Assembly (NCBI GenBank): GCA_007844125.1 | Contig: CM017563.1 | Span: 38,920,970-38,984,969, forward strand | Reading direction: 5' to 3' | Source: Sinonovacula constricta | Taxonomy: Eukaryota; Mollusca; Bivalvia; Cardiida; Solecurtidae | Length of the DNA stretch: 64,000 bases | Notes under the pieces: model-generated | Database searches by the model: none | What the model saw: the letters and a program-made list of their open reading frames with translations, nothing else | Told to the model about the DNA's origin: nothing | Shown here: piece after piece, positions 40,892-51,233 of the stretch | How the letters are laid out: each line of letters begins with the position of its first letter | Position numbering within the stretch: position 1 is the first letter of the stretch | Position numbers and translations under genes: made by a program

Positions 40892-40979
40892 CGTTACAGC
40901 GACACCTACTGTATATATCTCACGACAAGGGAAATTATTTATCTGCTTATTCATTTCAATCAAACGCAGAAAAATGCAT
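40892..40979 (+). repeat. Direct repeat bordering the YR retroelement (right copy)
   Basis: Counterpart of 36622-36709; see there. It is followed by GCATTGAAAATGTGCGG, which has no counterpart after the left copy. Confidence 0.85.
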
Positions 40980-41261
40980 TGCATTGAAAATGTGCGGATA
41001 TACTATGCAAAAAATTACGCTGCATGTTTTCAGGGGAGGATAACCGTCTTCGCGACACATAACTTTTATTCGCAGAGGCCCTGTTATTAGATAAAACATT
41101 GGTCTTTCTCACAATGAATAATTTTGGGGTTCCCAAAGAAACGGTTTGCTGTTATATTGCTTCCAAACTTGTGGCATTTACTATGGAGTAAAGAACAAAT
41201 TCATTTGGTGTCGTGTAACCTAGAATGTCCGCTAATAATCTTTCCCCACGTGCACATTTCA
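40980..41261. other. Intergenic, nothing recognised
   Basis: May contain the remaining terminus of the YR element; no clear boundary seen. Confidence 0.35.
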
Positions 41262-41787
41262 TAGATAGTTTCCATGTGATGTCATCGACACTGATAAGAC
41301 GGTTAAAGGCAGCCATCTTTGTGGGCAGAAGCTAATGCAGGCCGAAATCGGGAAATATGTGCTGTATTAAACTCACCACTGTGTTTTTATTTTTCAGTCT
41401 ATTTTACTGAATTTTATATCAAATTTAACAGTTTTTATAAAGTATTTTGAATATCAAAACTATATTTTGATAGTTTAAAAGGTTAAAGAAATACAACCGA
41501 AAATGATACACTGTTCATTTTGTTTTAAGTATGAGCCAATAGTTTTATTTATTTCTGTGTATTAATTCTGTGTGCATTTATCAATTGTAAAAATATTGTG
41601 TTCTAAAATATGAATTTCAAGAGCTTTCCAATGGTGTATAGTTTTTAATTTTCGGACCACAAATGAAGATATTACAAGAAAATAAAATTTACCCTTTTAT
41701 ACATTTCATATGAAAATCCATTGAAGTTACCATCAAAGATGGCTGCCAAGATAAGTGATTTTCACTGATGTGGGAACTATCTATTGA
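41262..41787. mobile_element. MITE with about 55-bp degenerate inverted arms
   Basis: ATAGATAGTTTCCATGTGAT at 41262, continuing to GGCAGCCATCTTTG near 41322, is inverted at 41734-41787 (AAAGATGGCTGCCAAGATAA to GGGAACTATCTATTGAG). Arms are imperfect. The 400-bp interior is AT-rich and noncoding. Confidence 0.65.
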
Positions 41788-41859
41788 GCATTCCATATAG
41801 GCGTCGTGCTCCAGCTCGTCGCCAATCATAGCACTTCAATGCATGCGTTCGGGTCTTGG

Positions 41860-42010
41860 TCAGGACAAGAACTATCAGGTGGGAAGGTTTTCCAGCTAAC
41901 CTGCTGTGTGCTGGTGGTTCTGCCCAGACATAAATCTATGGTCTTCCTTCACCAATAATAGGCTGGACGTTACCAATATAATCATAATTGTGATGGTGCA
42001 AAGTAACAAA
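41860..42010 (-). repeat. Dispersed SINE-body repeat, reverse orientation
   Basis: Contains CAGGTGGGAAGGTTTTCCAG, GTGCTGGTGGTTCTGCCCAG and AATATAATCATAATTGTGA. Reverse of the body at 32136-32295 and alike to 2733-2860. Confidence 0.6.
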
Positions 42011-42172
42011 ACAAAAAGATAAAAAACAACATATGCATGGGTTCAGTAAAATACAGATAAGCTGTCAAAAATAAATTTTAATGATGTAAATTACTTACAT
42101 AGATTTGTCTAAATTACCTTGCATCACATTCCATTATTGGTCTGAGTGGACAAGAATATCTCCATAAAGCCT

Positions 42173-42180
42173 GTTTAAGT
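42173..42180 (+). repeat. Left 8-bp target-site duplication
   Basis: GTTTAAGT directly abuts the left terminal inverted repeat and is repeated exactly at 47171-47178. Confidence 0.9.
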
Positions 42181-42693
42181 GGCTATTTATACTTTGCGGA
42201 ACGGAACAAAACGGAACGGAACAAACATTGAGGCACCACACGGGGCACAGCTATTTTTTACTAATATGTAAATATATTAAATAAAAATAATGAAATATTG
42301 AAACTGCCTAGCGAACAGTCGATCTAGGGCTTTTTCGAACTGAACCATCTGAATACCTACTTCTAAATGGACATTATTTATATAAAAATCTTCGGGACTG
42401 CAAACAGTTGTTCCGTTTCGTTCCGCAAAGTATAAATATCCCCTAGGATAATGATATTTAGCGGAACGGAACGGAACAAGATTTAATAATTGTTATTTAT
42501 GATTAATTTCCTCCTTTATAATGCTTGTATAAACTTCACTTATAAATAATCATTCATGATGCATAAACGAAATAGCAGGCTACCTATCCTGCTAATGAAG
42601 ACTCGTCACTTTGTTTATGAAATGACAACATATAAATCAAATACAGAAATGTGGAAACTATCTTATTATTATACACAAATTAAATTTGAGAAC

Positions 42694-42715
<22 letters not shown>
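42181..42715 (+). repeat. Left terminal inverted repeat
   Basis: About 535 bp. The outer 230 bp (up to the first GTTCCG core at 42410) occurs only in the two arms; the inner part also recurs once more in the interior at about 43985-44200. Confidence 0.85.

Positions 42716-42786
<71 letters not shown>
42702..42786. repeat. (TA)n microsatellite
   Basis: About 85 bp of TA at the inner edge of the left arm. Confidence 0.95.
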
Positions 42787-42790
<4 letters not shown>

Positions 42791-43038
42791 GTAATTACAT
42801 GCACTAATAAAGCTGAAATATCACTATTACAGTCAGAGTTGTGTACAAACCTTGTCTTCAACTCTTATTTATTGTGATTCCGTTTCGTTCCGCAAAGTAT
42901 AAATATCCACTAGGATAATGATATTTAGCGGAACGGAACGGAACAAGATTTGTAGCTGCCAACTTCCCTACATGAATCAGAGGTGGAGGACTAATGATGT
43001 CAGACTAAATGTCTTATCAAATCGGCACGGAGAACATT

Positions 43039-43098
43039 GCCCGCCCAAGGATCGAACTTAGACACCGACGCTCAAACCTGTTGATCTAAGCGGGTGGG
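43039..43098 (-). repeat. tRNA-like SINE head 1 in the long-TIR element
   Basis: The minus strand reads CCCACCCGCTTAGATCAACAGG and, about 30 bp on, AGTTCGATCC (B-box-like). It is the most diverged of six related copies and not a functional tRNA. Confidence 0.6.
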
Positions 43099-43670
43099 TT
43101 GGAAAGCTTTATAATTATCGTAAACAAATTGAATTTAAAAACATGTTTGCCATATAATTTTAATGTGCATGCACTAATAAAGCTGAAATATTACTATTAT
43201 AGTCAGCATTGTGTACAAACCATGTCTTCAACTCTATTTATTGTGATTCCGTTTCGTTCCGCAAAGTATAAATATCCCCTAGGATAATGATATTTAGCGG
43301 AACGGAACGGAACAAGATTTGTTATTCAATATCCATTTCCTCCTTTATAATGCTTGTATAAACTTCACATATAAATAATCATTCATGATGCATAAACTAA
43401 ATCGCAGGCTACCTATCCTGCTAAGGAAGACTCGTCACTTTTAGAAATCACAACATATAAATAAAATACAGAAATGTGGAAACTATAACACCGTTTTCAA
43501 CAGTATTTCAGTTATGTAACGATGGGCAGTTAACCTAAACAGTGTTTCTGGATTCTGTACCCGTACTTACCTGTTCTCCACAAGTAACTGCCAACTTGAC
43601 CACATGAATCAAAGGTGGAGGACGAATGATGTCACACACAATGTGTTATCAAATCGGCACAGAGAAAATG

Positions 43671-43750
43671 GCCCGCCCGAGGATCGAACGGCTTGCGACT
43701 CTGCAATCCAAAGACCGGCGCTCTTACCTACAGATCTAAGTGTGCGGGTT
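43671..43750 (-). repeat. tRNA-like SINE head 2
   Basis: The minus strand has TTAGATCTGTAGGTAAGAGC (A-box region) and CGTTCGATCCTCGGGCGGGC (B-box and acceptor-like end), with an insertion in the variable region. Confidence 0.65.
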
Positions 43751-44199
43751 GGAAACTATATTATTATCGTAAACAAATTAAATGTAACAACATGTTGGGA
43801 TTATGATGGAGAACAAGTGTGCAACGTTTCAAAGTCATATGTCAATGGACCTATAAAATATTTGAGGTGGTATACAGTCAGCGTTGTGTACGAACCATGT
43901 CTTCAATACTATTTATTGTGATTCCGTTTCGTTCCGCAAAGTATAAATATCCCCTAGGATAATGATATTTAGCGGAACGGAACAAGATTTAATAATTGTT
44001 ATTTATGACTAATTTGCTCCTTTATAATGCTGGTATAAACTTCACTTATAAATAATCATTCATGATGCATAAACGAAATAGCAGGCTACCTATCCTGCTA
44101 ATGAAGACTCGTCACTTCGTTTATGAAATGACAACATATAAATCAAATACAGAAATGTGGAAACTATCGTATTATTATACACAAATTAAATTTGAGAAC

Positions 44200-44202
<3 letters not shown>

Positions 44203-44288
<86 letters not shown>
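44203..44288. repeat. (TA)n microsatellite
   Basis: About 85 bp of TA, the 1.5-kb tandem counterpart of the tract at 42702. Confidence 0.95.
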
Positions 44289-44289
<1 letters not shown>

Positions 44290-44555
44290 CTTTTTATATA
44301 TATAATTTGTAATTACATGCACTTATAAAGCTGAAATATCACTATTACAGTAAGCGTTGTGTACAAACCATGTCTTCAACTCTATTTATTGTGATTCCGT
44401 TTCGTTCCGTAAAGTATAAATATCCCCTAGGATAATGATATTTAGCGGAACGGAACGGAACAAGATTTGTAGCTGCCAACTTCCCTACATGAATCAGAGG
44501 TGGAGGACTATTGATGTCAGACTTAATGTCTTATCAAATCGGCACGGAGAACATT

Positions 44556-44617
44556 GCCCGCCCAAGGATCGAACTTAGACACCGACACTCAAACCTATTG
44601 ATCTAAGCGGGTGGGTT
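44556..44617 (-). repeat. tRNA-like SINE head 3
   Basis: Near-identical to the copy at 43039, 1517 bp away, as expected from the tandem period. Confidence 0.6.
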
Positions 44618-45110
44618 GGAAAGCTTTATAATTATCGTAAACAAATTCAATTTAAAAACATGTTTGCCATATAATTTGAATGTGCATGCACTAATAAAGC
44701 TGAAATATCACTATTACAGTCAGCATTGTGTACAAACCATGTCTTCAACTCTATTTATTGTGATTCCGTTTCGTTCCGTAAAGTATAAATATCCCCTAGG
44801 ATAATGATATTTAGCGGAACGGAACAAGATTTGTTATTCGATATCCATTTCCTCCTTTATAATGCTTGTATAAACTTCACATATAAATAATCATTCATGA
44901 TGCATAAACAAAATCGCAGGCTACCTATCCTGCTAATGAAGACTCTTCACTTTTAGAAATCACAACATATAAATAAAATACAGAAATGTGGAAACTATAA
45001 CACCGTTTTCATCAGTATTTCAGTTATGTAACGATGGGCAGTTAACCTAAACGGTGTTCCTGGATTCTGTACCCGTACTTACCTGTTATCCACAAGTTAC
45101 TGCTAACTTC

Positions 45111-45180
45111 CCGGATCGAACTTGCGACTCTGCGATCCGAAAACCGACGCTCTTACCTACAGACCTAAGTGTGTGTGTTG
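45111..45180 (-). repeat. tRNA-like SINE head 4
   Basis: The minus strand carries TTAGGTCTGTAGGTAAGAGC and GCAAGTTCGATCCGG. It is truncated at the acceptor-like end. Confidence 0.6.
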
Positions 45181-45527
45181 GAAACTATATTATTATCGTA
45201 AACAAATTAAATTTAAAAACATGTTTGCCATATAATTCGAATGTGCATGCACTAATAAAGCTGAAATATCACCATTACTGTCAGCATTGTGTACAATCCT
45301 TGTCTTCAACTCTATAAATTGTGATTCCGTTTCGTTCCGCAAAGTATAAATATCCTCTAGGATAATGATATTTAGCGGAACGGAACGGAACAAGATTTCC
45401 CCTAGGATAATGATATTTAGCTTACGGAACCGAACAAGATTTGTGACTGCCAACTTCCCCACATGAATCAGAGGTGGAGTACAAATGATGTCAGACTAAA
45501 TGACTTATCATCCTCACGGAGAACATT

Positions 45528-45590
45528 GCCCACCCAAGGATCGAACTCGCGACACTGATGCTCCTACCTACTGATCTAAGCGGGCGGGTT
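45528..45590 (-). repeat. tRNA-like SINE head 5
   Basis: The minus strand carries CCCGCCCGCTTAGATCAGTAGG and GCGAGTTCGATCC. Confidence 0.6.
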
Positions 45591-46136
45591 GAAAAGCTTT
45601 ATAATTATCGTGAACAAATTAAATTTGAAAACATATTTGCAATATATAATTTGAATATGCATGCACTAATAAAAGTTGAAATATCACTATTACAGTCAGC
45701 ATTGTGTACAAACCATGTCTTCAACTCTTTAAATTGTGATTCCGTTTCGTTCCGTAAAGTATAAATATCCCCTAAGATAATGATGTTTAGCGGAACGGAA
45801 CGGAACAAGATTTGTAATTTATGACTCATTTCCTCCTTTATAATGCTTGTATAAACTTCACTTATATATAATCAGTTATGATGCATAAATTAAATAGCAG
45901 ACTACCTATCCTGCTAATGAAGACTCGTCACTTTGTTTTTAGAAATGACAACATAATAATCAAATACCGAAATGTGGAAACTATCTAATCTTACACAAAT
46001 TAAATTTGAGAACATGTTTGCCATATATTATTTGAAATTACATGCACTAATAAAGCTGAAATATCACTATTACAGTCAGCGTTGTGTACAATCCTTGTCT
46101 TCAACTCTATAAATTGTGATTCCGTTTCGTTTCGCA

Positions 46137-46186
46137 TCGAACTCGCGACACTGATGCTCCTACCTACTGATCTAAGCGGGCGGGTT
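46137..46186 (-). repeat. tRNA-like SINE head 6, fused to a broken core
   Basis: The same head as at 45528, but the B-box end runs directly into a truncated GTTCCG core (TCCGTTTCGTTTCGC at about 46120), showing a deletion or template-switch joint. Confidence 0.6.
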
Positions 46187-46639
46187 GGAAAGTTATATAA
46201 TTATCGTAAACAAATTAAATTTGAAAACATATTTGCAATATATTATTTGAATATGCATGAACCAATAAATGATAACGAAGTAAGTCATTGAGTTATTCAG
46301 TATATTATTCAGAGTAAGCGCTGTTGGACATCTTCAAAGAACCCCTTCCCTCACCCATATTCGGAATATCTTACCTGTTCTGTCCGTTCAATTGTAGTAA
46401 TGTGTGAAATGAAACAGAAAAGGCAAATCGATAGCACGGTGATAAGTTTAATGTTCATTTGTCCTCCGCCCCTGATTCATGTGGAAAAGTTGGCAGTTAC
46501 AAATCTTGTTCCGTTCCGTTCCGCTAAATATCATTATCCTAGGGGATATTTACACTTTGCGGAACGAAACGGAATCAGAACTTATAGAGTTGAAGACAAG
46601 GATTGTACACAACGCTTACTGTAATAGTGATATTTCAGC

Positions 46640-47170
46640 TTTATAAGTGCATATATATATACATGTTCTCAAATTTAATTTGTGTATAATAATACGATAG
46701 TTTCCACATTTCTGTATTTGATTTATATGTTGTCATTTCATAAACGAAGTGACGAGTCTTCATTAGCAGGATAGGTAGCCTGCTATTTCGTTTATGCATC
46801 ATGAATGATTATTTATAAGTGAAGTTTATACAAGCATTATAAAGGAGGAAATAATCATAAATAACAATTATTAAATCTTGTTCCGTTCCGTTCCGCTAAA
46901 TATCATTATCCTAGGGGATATTTATACTTTGCGGAACGAAACGGAACAACTGTTTGCACTCCCGAAGATTTTATATAAATAATGTCCATTTAGAAGTAGG
47001 TATTCAGATGGTTCAGTTCGAAAAAGCCCTAGATCGACTGTTCGCTAGGCAGTTTCAATATTTCATTATTTTTATTTAATATATTTACATATTAGTAAAA
47101 AATAGCTGTGCCCCGTGTGGTGCCTCAATGTTTGTTCCGTTCCGTTTCGTTCCGCAAAGTATAAATAGCC
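46640..47170 (-). repeat. Right terminal inverted repeat
   Basis: Reverse complement of 42181 to about 42715 with only scattered differences, ending at the right TSD (47171-47178). Confidence 0.85.
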
Positions 47171-47178
47171 GTTTAAGT
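47171..47178 (+). repeat. Right 8-bp target-site duplication
   Basis: GTTTAAGT, exact copy of 42173-42180. Confidence 0.9.
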
Positions 47179-48203
47179 TGTTCTAAATGCCTTGAGTGGC
47201 TTGACACCCTCTAACCATATATTCAAGTGTGGAATGAATTTATTTTGCAGGGACTGTAAATAAAAATGCGCATTGTGTGAAAGAATCACTTCAATGTGGC
47301 ACATATATACTACAGTGAAAACCTGAAATTGATTTTTTTTTTACTTTTTGTGTGAGTAAGTCAAGGAAAGTATTGCTTTGTGTCCAGCGTATACATCCCA
47401 AAAAGACAGAGCTTAAAGTTAAAAGCTTGATCCTAAGATGTGACCTTACACAGTGATTCATATATTTGGTAGTTCAATCTCTTGACAACACTCAAACAGA
47501 AGGTTATACAATATTGGTCTCAGAATAAAATTATTGGCTTTCATTGATATGTCAGGTGTTTATGGCATGAAATTACAGAAAAGGCAGCACTATTTTGTTT
47601 CAAATTATTCATTGATAGCAAAAGTAACGGAGGTGGTAGGTTTGATTCTATAAATGGTCCTATTTCATAAATAACAAAAATTAAAAGATTAGACCCCACT
47701 CCCTTCTGCTCACTACAGGCTGCAAAGTAATAAAAAAATAAAGCAAACAAAACACAAACATTCCATGGAAATAAAGCATATACATGTACAAAGACATACA
47801 CTTCTATAGGTCTCAGACATGATTTGTTGCTTAGGATAATCTAATCTAGAAGTTTAAACTGAACAGTTACTATTTATCACAATCGAAACCGAAAGTAGAA
47901 TAAGGTTTTTCTGACAGTTGCTACTGACATGCTGATTTTTTTTCGATTTAGCCATCTATTCAGCAGGAAAATAAACGTAAAGTGACTTGTTATATATATA
48001 TATAGATAAACCTAATATTCAGATTAAAAACAACAACAAACGAATAAAGACGATTTGTAAACATAGAACAGCTGACTTACATTCGTTTCTTCTTTACACA
48101 CAAAAACAGGGACAATGTGAATTAAAATGATACATCAAATCATCCGAACTAATATTTAGTTGTTTTTAAATGAATTGTACTTGCTTTGATAATTTCTTTT
48201 GCT
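47179..48203. other. Intergenic, nothing recognised
   Basis: No supported gene. A minus-strand 86-codon frame at 47541-47801 lacks domain or splice support. A short TATATA tract lies at about 47992. Confidence 0.4.
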
Positions 48204-48500
48204 ATGGGACAGAACGATTTCTACTGTGCTGAAGGTTGTAACCATGAGAGGTCTCGATGTGCCACATGCAATTTTTATAAGATTACAGACGATAAAAAGC
48301 TCAGATCTGCGTGGCTGACTAAAATCTTCACAGATTCAAAGGTTGTAAGAAATGGAAACTTGTCACTCAGCCTTGGGTTTCAACCAAACCTTCCAAATTA
48401 TGTGTCTGTCATTTTGAAGACCCCCCCCCCCCACACCAACCGCTCTGCAGATTGGTTTAATGTTCCATGTATATTTTCCCATAGGCCAGCTATAAGATAG
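48204..48500 (+). pseudogene. THAP-type zinc finger, frameshifted
   Basis: From the ATG at 48204 one frame encodes FYCAEGCNHERSRCATCNFYK and SAWLTKI, matching the first Cys pair and the conserved Trp of a C2CH THAP DNA-binding domain. The rest of the domain, KPSKLCVCHFED (Pro, then Cys-x2-His-Phe), is at 48386-48421 in the -1 frame. Past a C-run the original frame resumes with FNVPCIF, equivalent to the AVPTIF box that closes the fold. Two compensating shifts, one near 48350-48385 and one in the homopolymer at 48420-48432, thus break a recognisable domain of about 85 residues. THAP domains occur in host transcription regulators and in P-element transposases; which this is cannot be told. Confidence 0.65.
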
Positions 48501-48577
48501 GCCCCGAGATGACACTTAAAAGAAAGACTGCCTGTAAGCTAATTTCTTTACATAGCACTCCCCCCCCCCCCCCCCTT
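48420..48577. repeat. Poly-C tracts (48420-48432 and about 48561-48576)
   Basis: Two cytosine homopolymers 140 bp apart. The first interrupts the THAP frame and is a likely site of length error or slippage. Confidence 0.9.
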
Positions 48578-48600
48578 TCCAAAAGGCAAAAACAAACAGT

Positions 48601-49651
48601 TCGGACAGCCCACTTTTATTAAAGTTTTGATTTCAAATAAAGCTAATGGTTTACATGAAGTCTCTGATAAAAATTTCTGTTTGTTGTTGAAGAAGAAAAA
48701 TTGTTTATATTTATGTATTCCTTGAGTACTCCGATATCATTTGTGGCTGACTAAAAAACTCCGGTTCCCTTACTAGTGACCATTGGAGCTGGAGTCTGTC
48801 TGCATGCCACCTGTCTGCATGCAAAATTATGCGGCACAAACAATGTTTATATTCAATCACAAAAATGTAATTGTTTTGCGGTCTGTTACACTGAAAGACT
48901 GCACACAGCTTGACCTAACCGCCACTTGTTAGCTTAGATCAAGATCCTACTGTAATTTCTGATGGTTAAAATGTTGTACTGCTTAGAAATGCGTAACAGT
49001 TTGACTTGATTACTGTTTCACTACACGATGACAAAGTTAAAACAAGTGTACATTTTATAAGTGCTATTTTTTTTCTCTTGTATGTTTCAAGATCAATCTA
49101 CATGGAAAATAAAAGTTCAGTTATCACATTATATTAAGAAGGCCAACGGATCTTGTAATTTTGCAGAGATGAAATTAAAAATATTATTGTTTCCAGCCGG
49201 CACAAATTTCGTTATTGTTTTTTATTTATGTGTGTTAATGTCCATTAATGTCTGTAAAAATGGATCACTCTGAATACTTTGTGTTGTAGGGATTCCAAGT
49301 TGATTGGCTAGCAATGTTACTTTATGTTTTTCAGATTCTTTATTTACATCCAAAGTATACAAGTATACAATGTGGGGAGGTTAAAGATATAGCATGGCAG
49401 GTTAGACAAGGACAATTAACTTTGTACAAGAATATCATACAAATAGGCTTGACGATATTGACCAATTAGTAGGCAAATGAGAGAAGAAATCGAATAGATT
49501 AGAAAATTACAAAAATACGATTCCTGATAAGCCAAAGATTACACTTTAGATAACAATAACAATGTCAAAATTTAAAATTCTATTTAAATTTAAGAGGTGA
49601 AAAGTATAATACTATGTAGTAATGGAGTAATATAACTTCGAAAAGTAAAAA

Positions 49652-49655
<4 letters not shown>
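48601..49655. other. Intergenic, nothing recognised
   Basis: AT-rich, no supported gene. A 70-codon frame at 49061-49273 has no domain or splice support. Confidence 0.4.
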
Positions 49656-49717
<62 letters not shown>

Positions 49718-49755
49718 CAGACAGACAGAGAGAGAGAGAGAGAGGGGGGGGGGGG
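49656..49755. repeat. (GA)n/(GACA)n microsatellite ending in poly-G
   Basis: GA repeats interspersed with GACA units and closed by a run of 12 G. Confidence 0.97.
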
Positions 49756-50154
49756 CGAGAATACATCTATGTCAAATCGGTCTATGAAAAGGCTTCACAA
49801 TCATATATACATGTATATGCACTCAGTTGTCAGTGGGGACATGCCTCTTTTCTTTAGTTGACAGGCCAACTTCGGTATGTCTTAGTACAGTATTCAGGTC
49901 ACCATTTGTCATCTGCATGATTTCCTTGAAAGACTGTGCAAGGCATATCTGTATAAATATAAAATGAAATTATCTCATTAAATGTAAACAACAACTGTTA
50001 AACTGTCGCTGTATGAAAATATTTATGTCTAGTTGGTACGACCAAAACTTTAATTATTCATAATAACCCTTTACTCCGTATGTACAAGTTTTATCGTGTG
50101 TGATCAGTGTAGAACCAGATCAGCCGGCACATCCATTCGCTTTTGACCTACACT
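49756..50154. other. Intergenic, nothing recognised
   Basis: No supported feature. Confidence 0.4.
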
Positions 50155-50628
50155 AGCGGATCCAGGGGGGGGGGGGGGCGCACCCGGCGCACGCCCCCCC
50201 TAAAATTCCCGGAGCTTACATGTTCTTTGGTATGGAAACAATAAAATATACTATATTTTCCTATTTTTTCTTCGCTCGCTTCGCTCGCGTATCTTTATAC
50301 AACATTGCCTTTTGAGATGTACTCGTACACAACACAGAGTGCACGCAATTTAAACGTTCCCGCCTTCCCTTACTGTAATAATTCGGCACTATATAACATG
50401 ATCATGTTGATGCGCCGTAAAACCCATACAAATAAACACATCATTCAGTCAATTAATTTCCTTTGGGTACATTTATACGACAACAAATATGGCTGCGCCG
50501 TCAAGTCCCAAACGCCCCAAGAAACAGAAGAGTATATAGGTAACGTATGCACCTGGATCTGCTAGTGCAACCTTTAGAGTGATTAAAAGTTACGCCCCCC
50601 TAACCCAAAATCCTGGATCCGCCCCTGA
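50155..50628. mobile_element. hAT-like MITE with GGATCC-containing ends
   Basis: The right end reads outward CAGGGGCGGATCCAGG, a terminus type common in hAT elements. The left end CACTAGCGGATCCAGG is similar, and both lead into G/C runs. An internal CCTGGATCTGCTAGTG near 50553 is a further inverted copy of the left end, so the right side is duplicated. The flanks share ACCTA, a possible remnant of an 8-bp TSD. The left end carries a poly-G run that may be length-variable. Confidence 0.6.
50489..50539 (+). CDS. Possible first exon of a hAT-type protein inside the MITE
   Basis: ATG then MAAPSSPKRPKKQKSI and a TAG, immediately followed by a donor (GTAACG). The Ala/Pro/Lys start with PKRPKKQ is typical of nuclear-localised transposase N-termini, and the position inside a hAT-like element suggests a residual transposase first exon. 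If the donor is used the stop is the last codon of the exon, so the original exon may have ended slightly differently. It cannot make a functional transposase. Confidence 0.35.
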   Translation: MAAPSSPKRPKKQKSI

Positions 50629-50639
50629 CCTATTAGGTT

Positions 50640-51195
50640 ATTTCTGTACAAGATGCAACCAGTGTAGATTAAGATCAGACAGCACCAACCTGTCAGCAGA
50701 TCTGGATCTTAACCGGGCGCGCATGCAATAAAACATTAATATATGAAGTAAAGGGGAACCCTGGACAATTTGAAATATATATGATTGGAAAGATCTACAA
50801 ATTTCTTCACATTAGTTAAAGAATTAAACAAATGGAGCCTCTTTTGTTGCCTTTTTCTACAGGATTGGACCACTTACTTACTGCGGTGTGTAGTTAACTT
50901 GTTTACTTTCTTTAAAGATACCCATTAGTTCGGTCGCACTAAATTAGTTGAAAACTCAAATTTAATGTTTTATGCCAAAATATAATAATAAAAGCATCAA
51001 CTTAAAAATTCATGCTACCAACAAGCCAAAAAAATGTCTCCATCCGGGTAAAAATCTTTCATACAAATCGACAATATAAACAACAATCGACAATATAAAC
51101 AACAAACGAATTTCAACGGGAAATACTGATAGTTTACGGCATATGTCGAAGCTTGGCCGAGAACCAACAACTTTACATACGAAGCCACGCCCGCC
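50640..51195. other. Intergenic, nothing recognised
   Basis: Contains a tandem ACAATATAAACAACAA duplicate at about 51070-51105. No supported gene. Confidence 0.4.
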
Positions 51196-51233
51196 ATGTT
51201 GAAAAATGTTTTGACAAGATGCCGTCTTCGACG
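51196..51233 (+). CDS. Candidate first exon of a small plus-strand gene
   Basis: Ends in a strong donor (CGACG then GTGAGTATT). Two ATGs are possible. From 51196 it reads MLKNVLTRCRLR plus two bases, and joined to the exon at 52876 gives a closed, strongly basic 33-residue peptide. From 51219 it reads MPSST in phase 0 and continues open through the exon at 52876. The upstream context GCCCGCCATG is favourable. No family recognised. Confidence 0.35.

Larger units (their letters stand above)
36622..40979 (-). mobile_element. Decayed DIRS/Ngaro-like tyrosine-recombinase retroelement
   Basis: On the minus strand, from right to left, come a Gag-like frame with a zinc knuckle, RT, RNase H, the conserved post-RNase H region and a tyrosine recombinase. 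Direct repeats enclose all of it. This order and a YR in place of a DDE integrase define the DIRS order. Direct rather than inverted outer repeats favour the Ngaro/PAT-type arrangement. Every domain is split among short frames, so it is inactive or poorly assembled. Confidence 0.75.
42410..46950. repeat. Eleven GTTCCG-core modules inside the long-TIR element
   Basis: A 75-bp core starts TTCCGTTTCGTTCCGCAAAG and ends GCGGAACGGAACGGAACAAG around a central CCCCTAGGATAATG. It occurs at about 42410, 42876, 43244, 43920, 44393, 44762, 45323 (plus a partial duplicate at 45399), 45738 and 46118 (truncated). It occurs inverted at about 46498 and 46876. Each core is itself an imperfect hairpin and contains the inverted sequence of the element's own terminus (TTCCGCAAAGTATAAATA), as if element ends had been joined. 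A larger period of about 1.51 kb is seen (42556 against 44062; 43099 against 44616). Confidence 0.8.
42181..47170. mobile_element. Long-TIR (foldback-type) non-autonomous DNA element
   Basis: A 4990-bp element beginning GGCTATTTATACTTTGCGG and ending in its exact reverse complement, flanked by a perfect 8-bp TSD (GTTTAAGT). The left arm (42181 to about 42715) and right arm (about 46640-47170) are near-identical inverted copies of about 530 bp. The interior consists of repeated modules: a 75-bp GTTCCG-core, a tRNA-like reverse segment, linker and (TA)n. No transposase is encoded. An 8-bp TSD occurs in hAT, P, Merlin and other superfamilies; the GG start does not settle which. Confidence 0.9.

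Noticed and set aside
42556..45829. Several similar open frames such as those starting MMHKRNSRLP and MESFIIIVNK
   Set aside because: They recur only because the DNA of the long-TIR element is tandemly repeated; they contain terminus sequences and microsatellite and have no domain.
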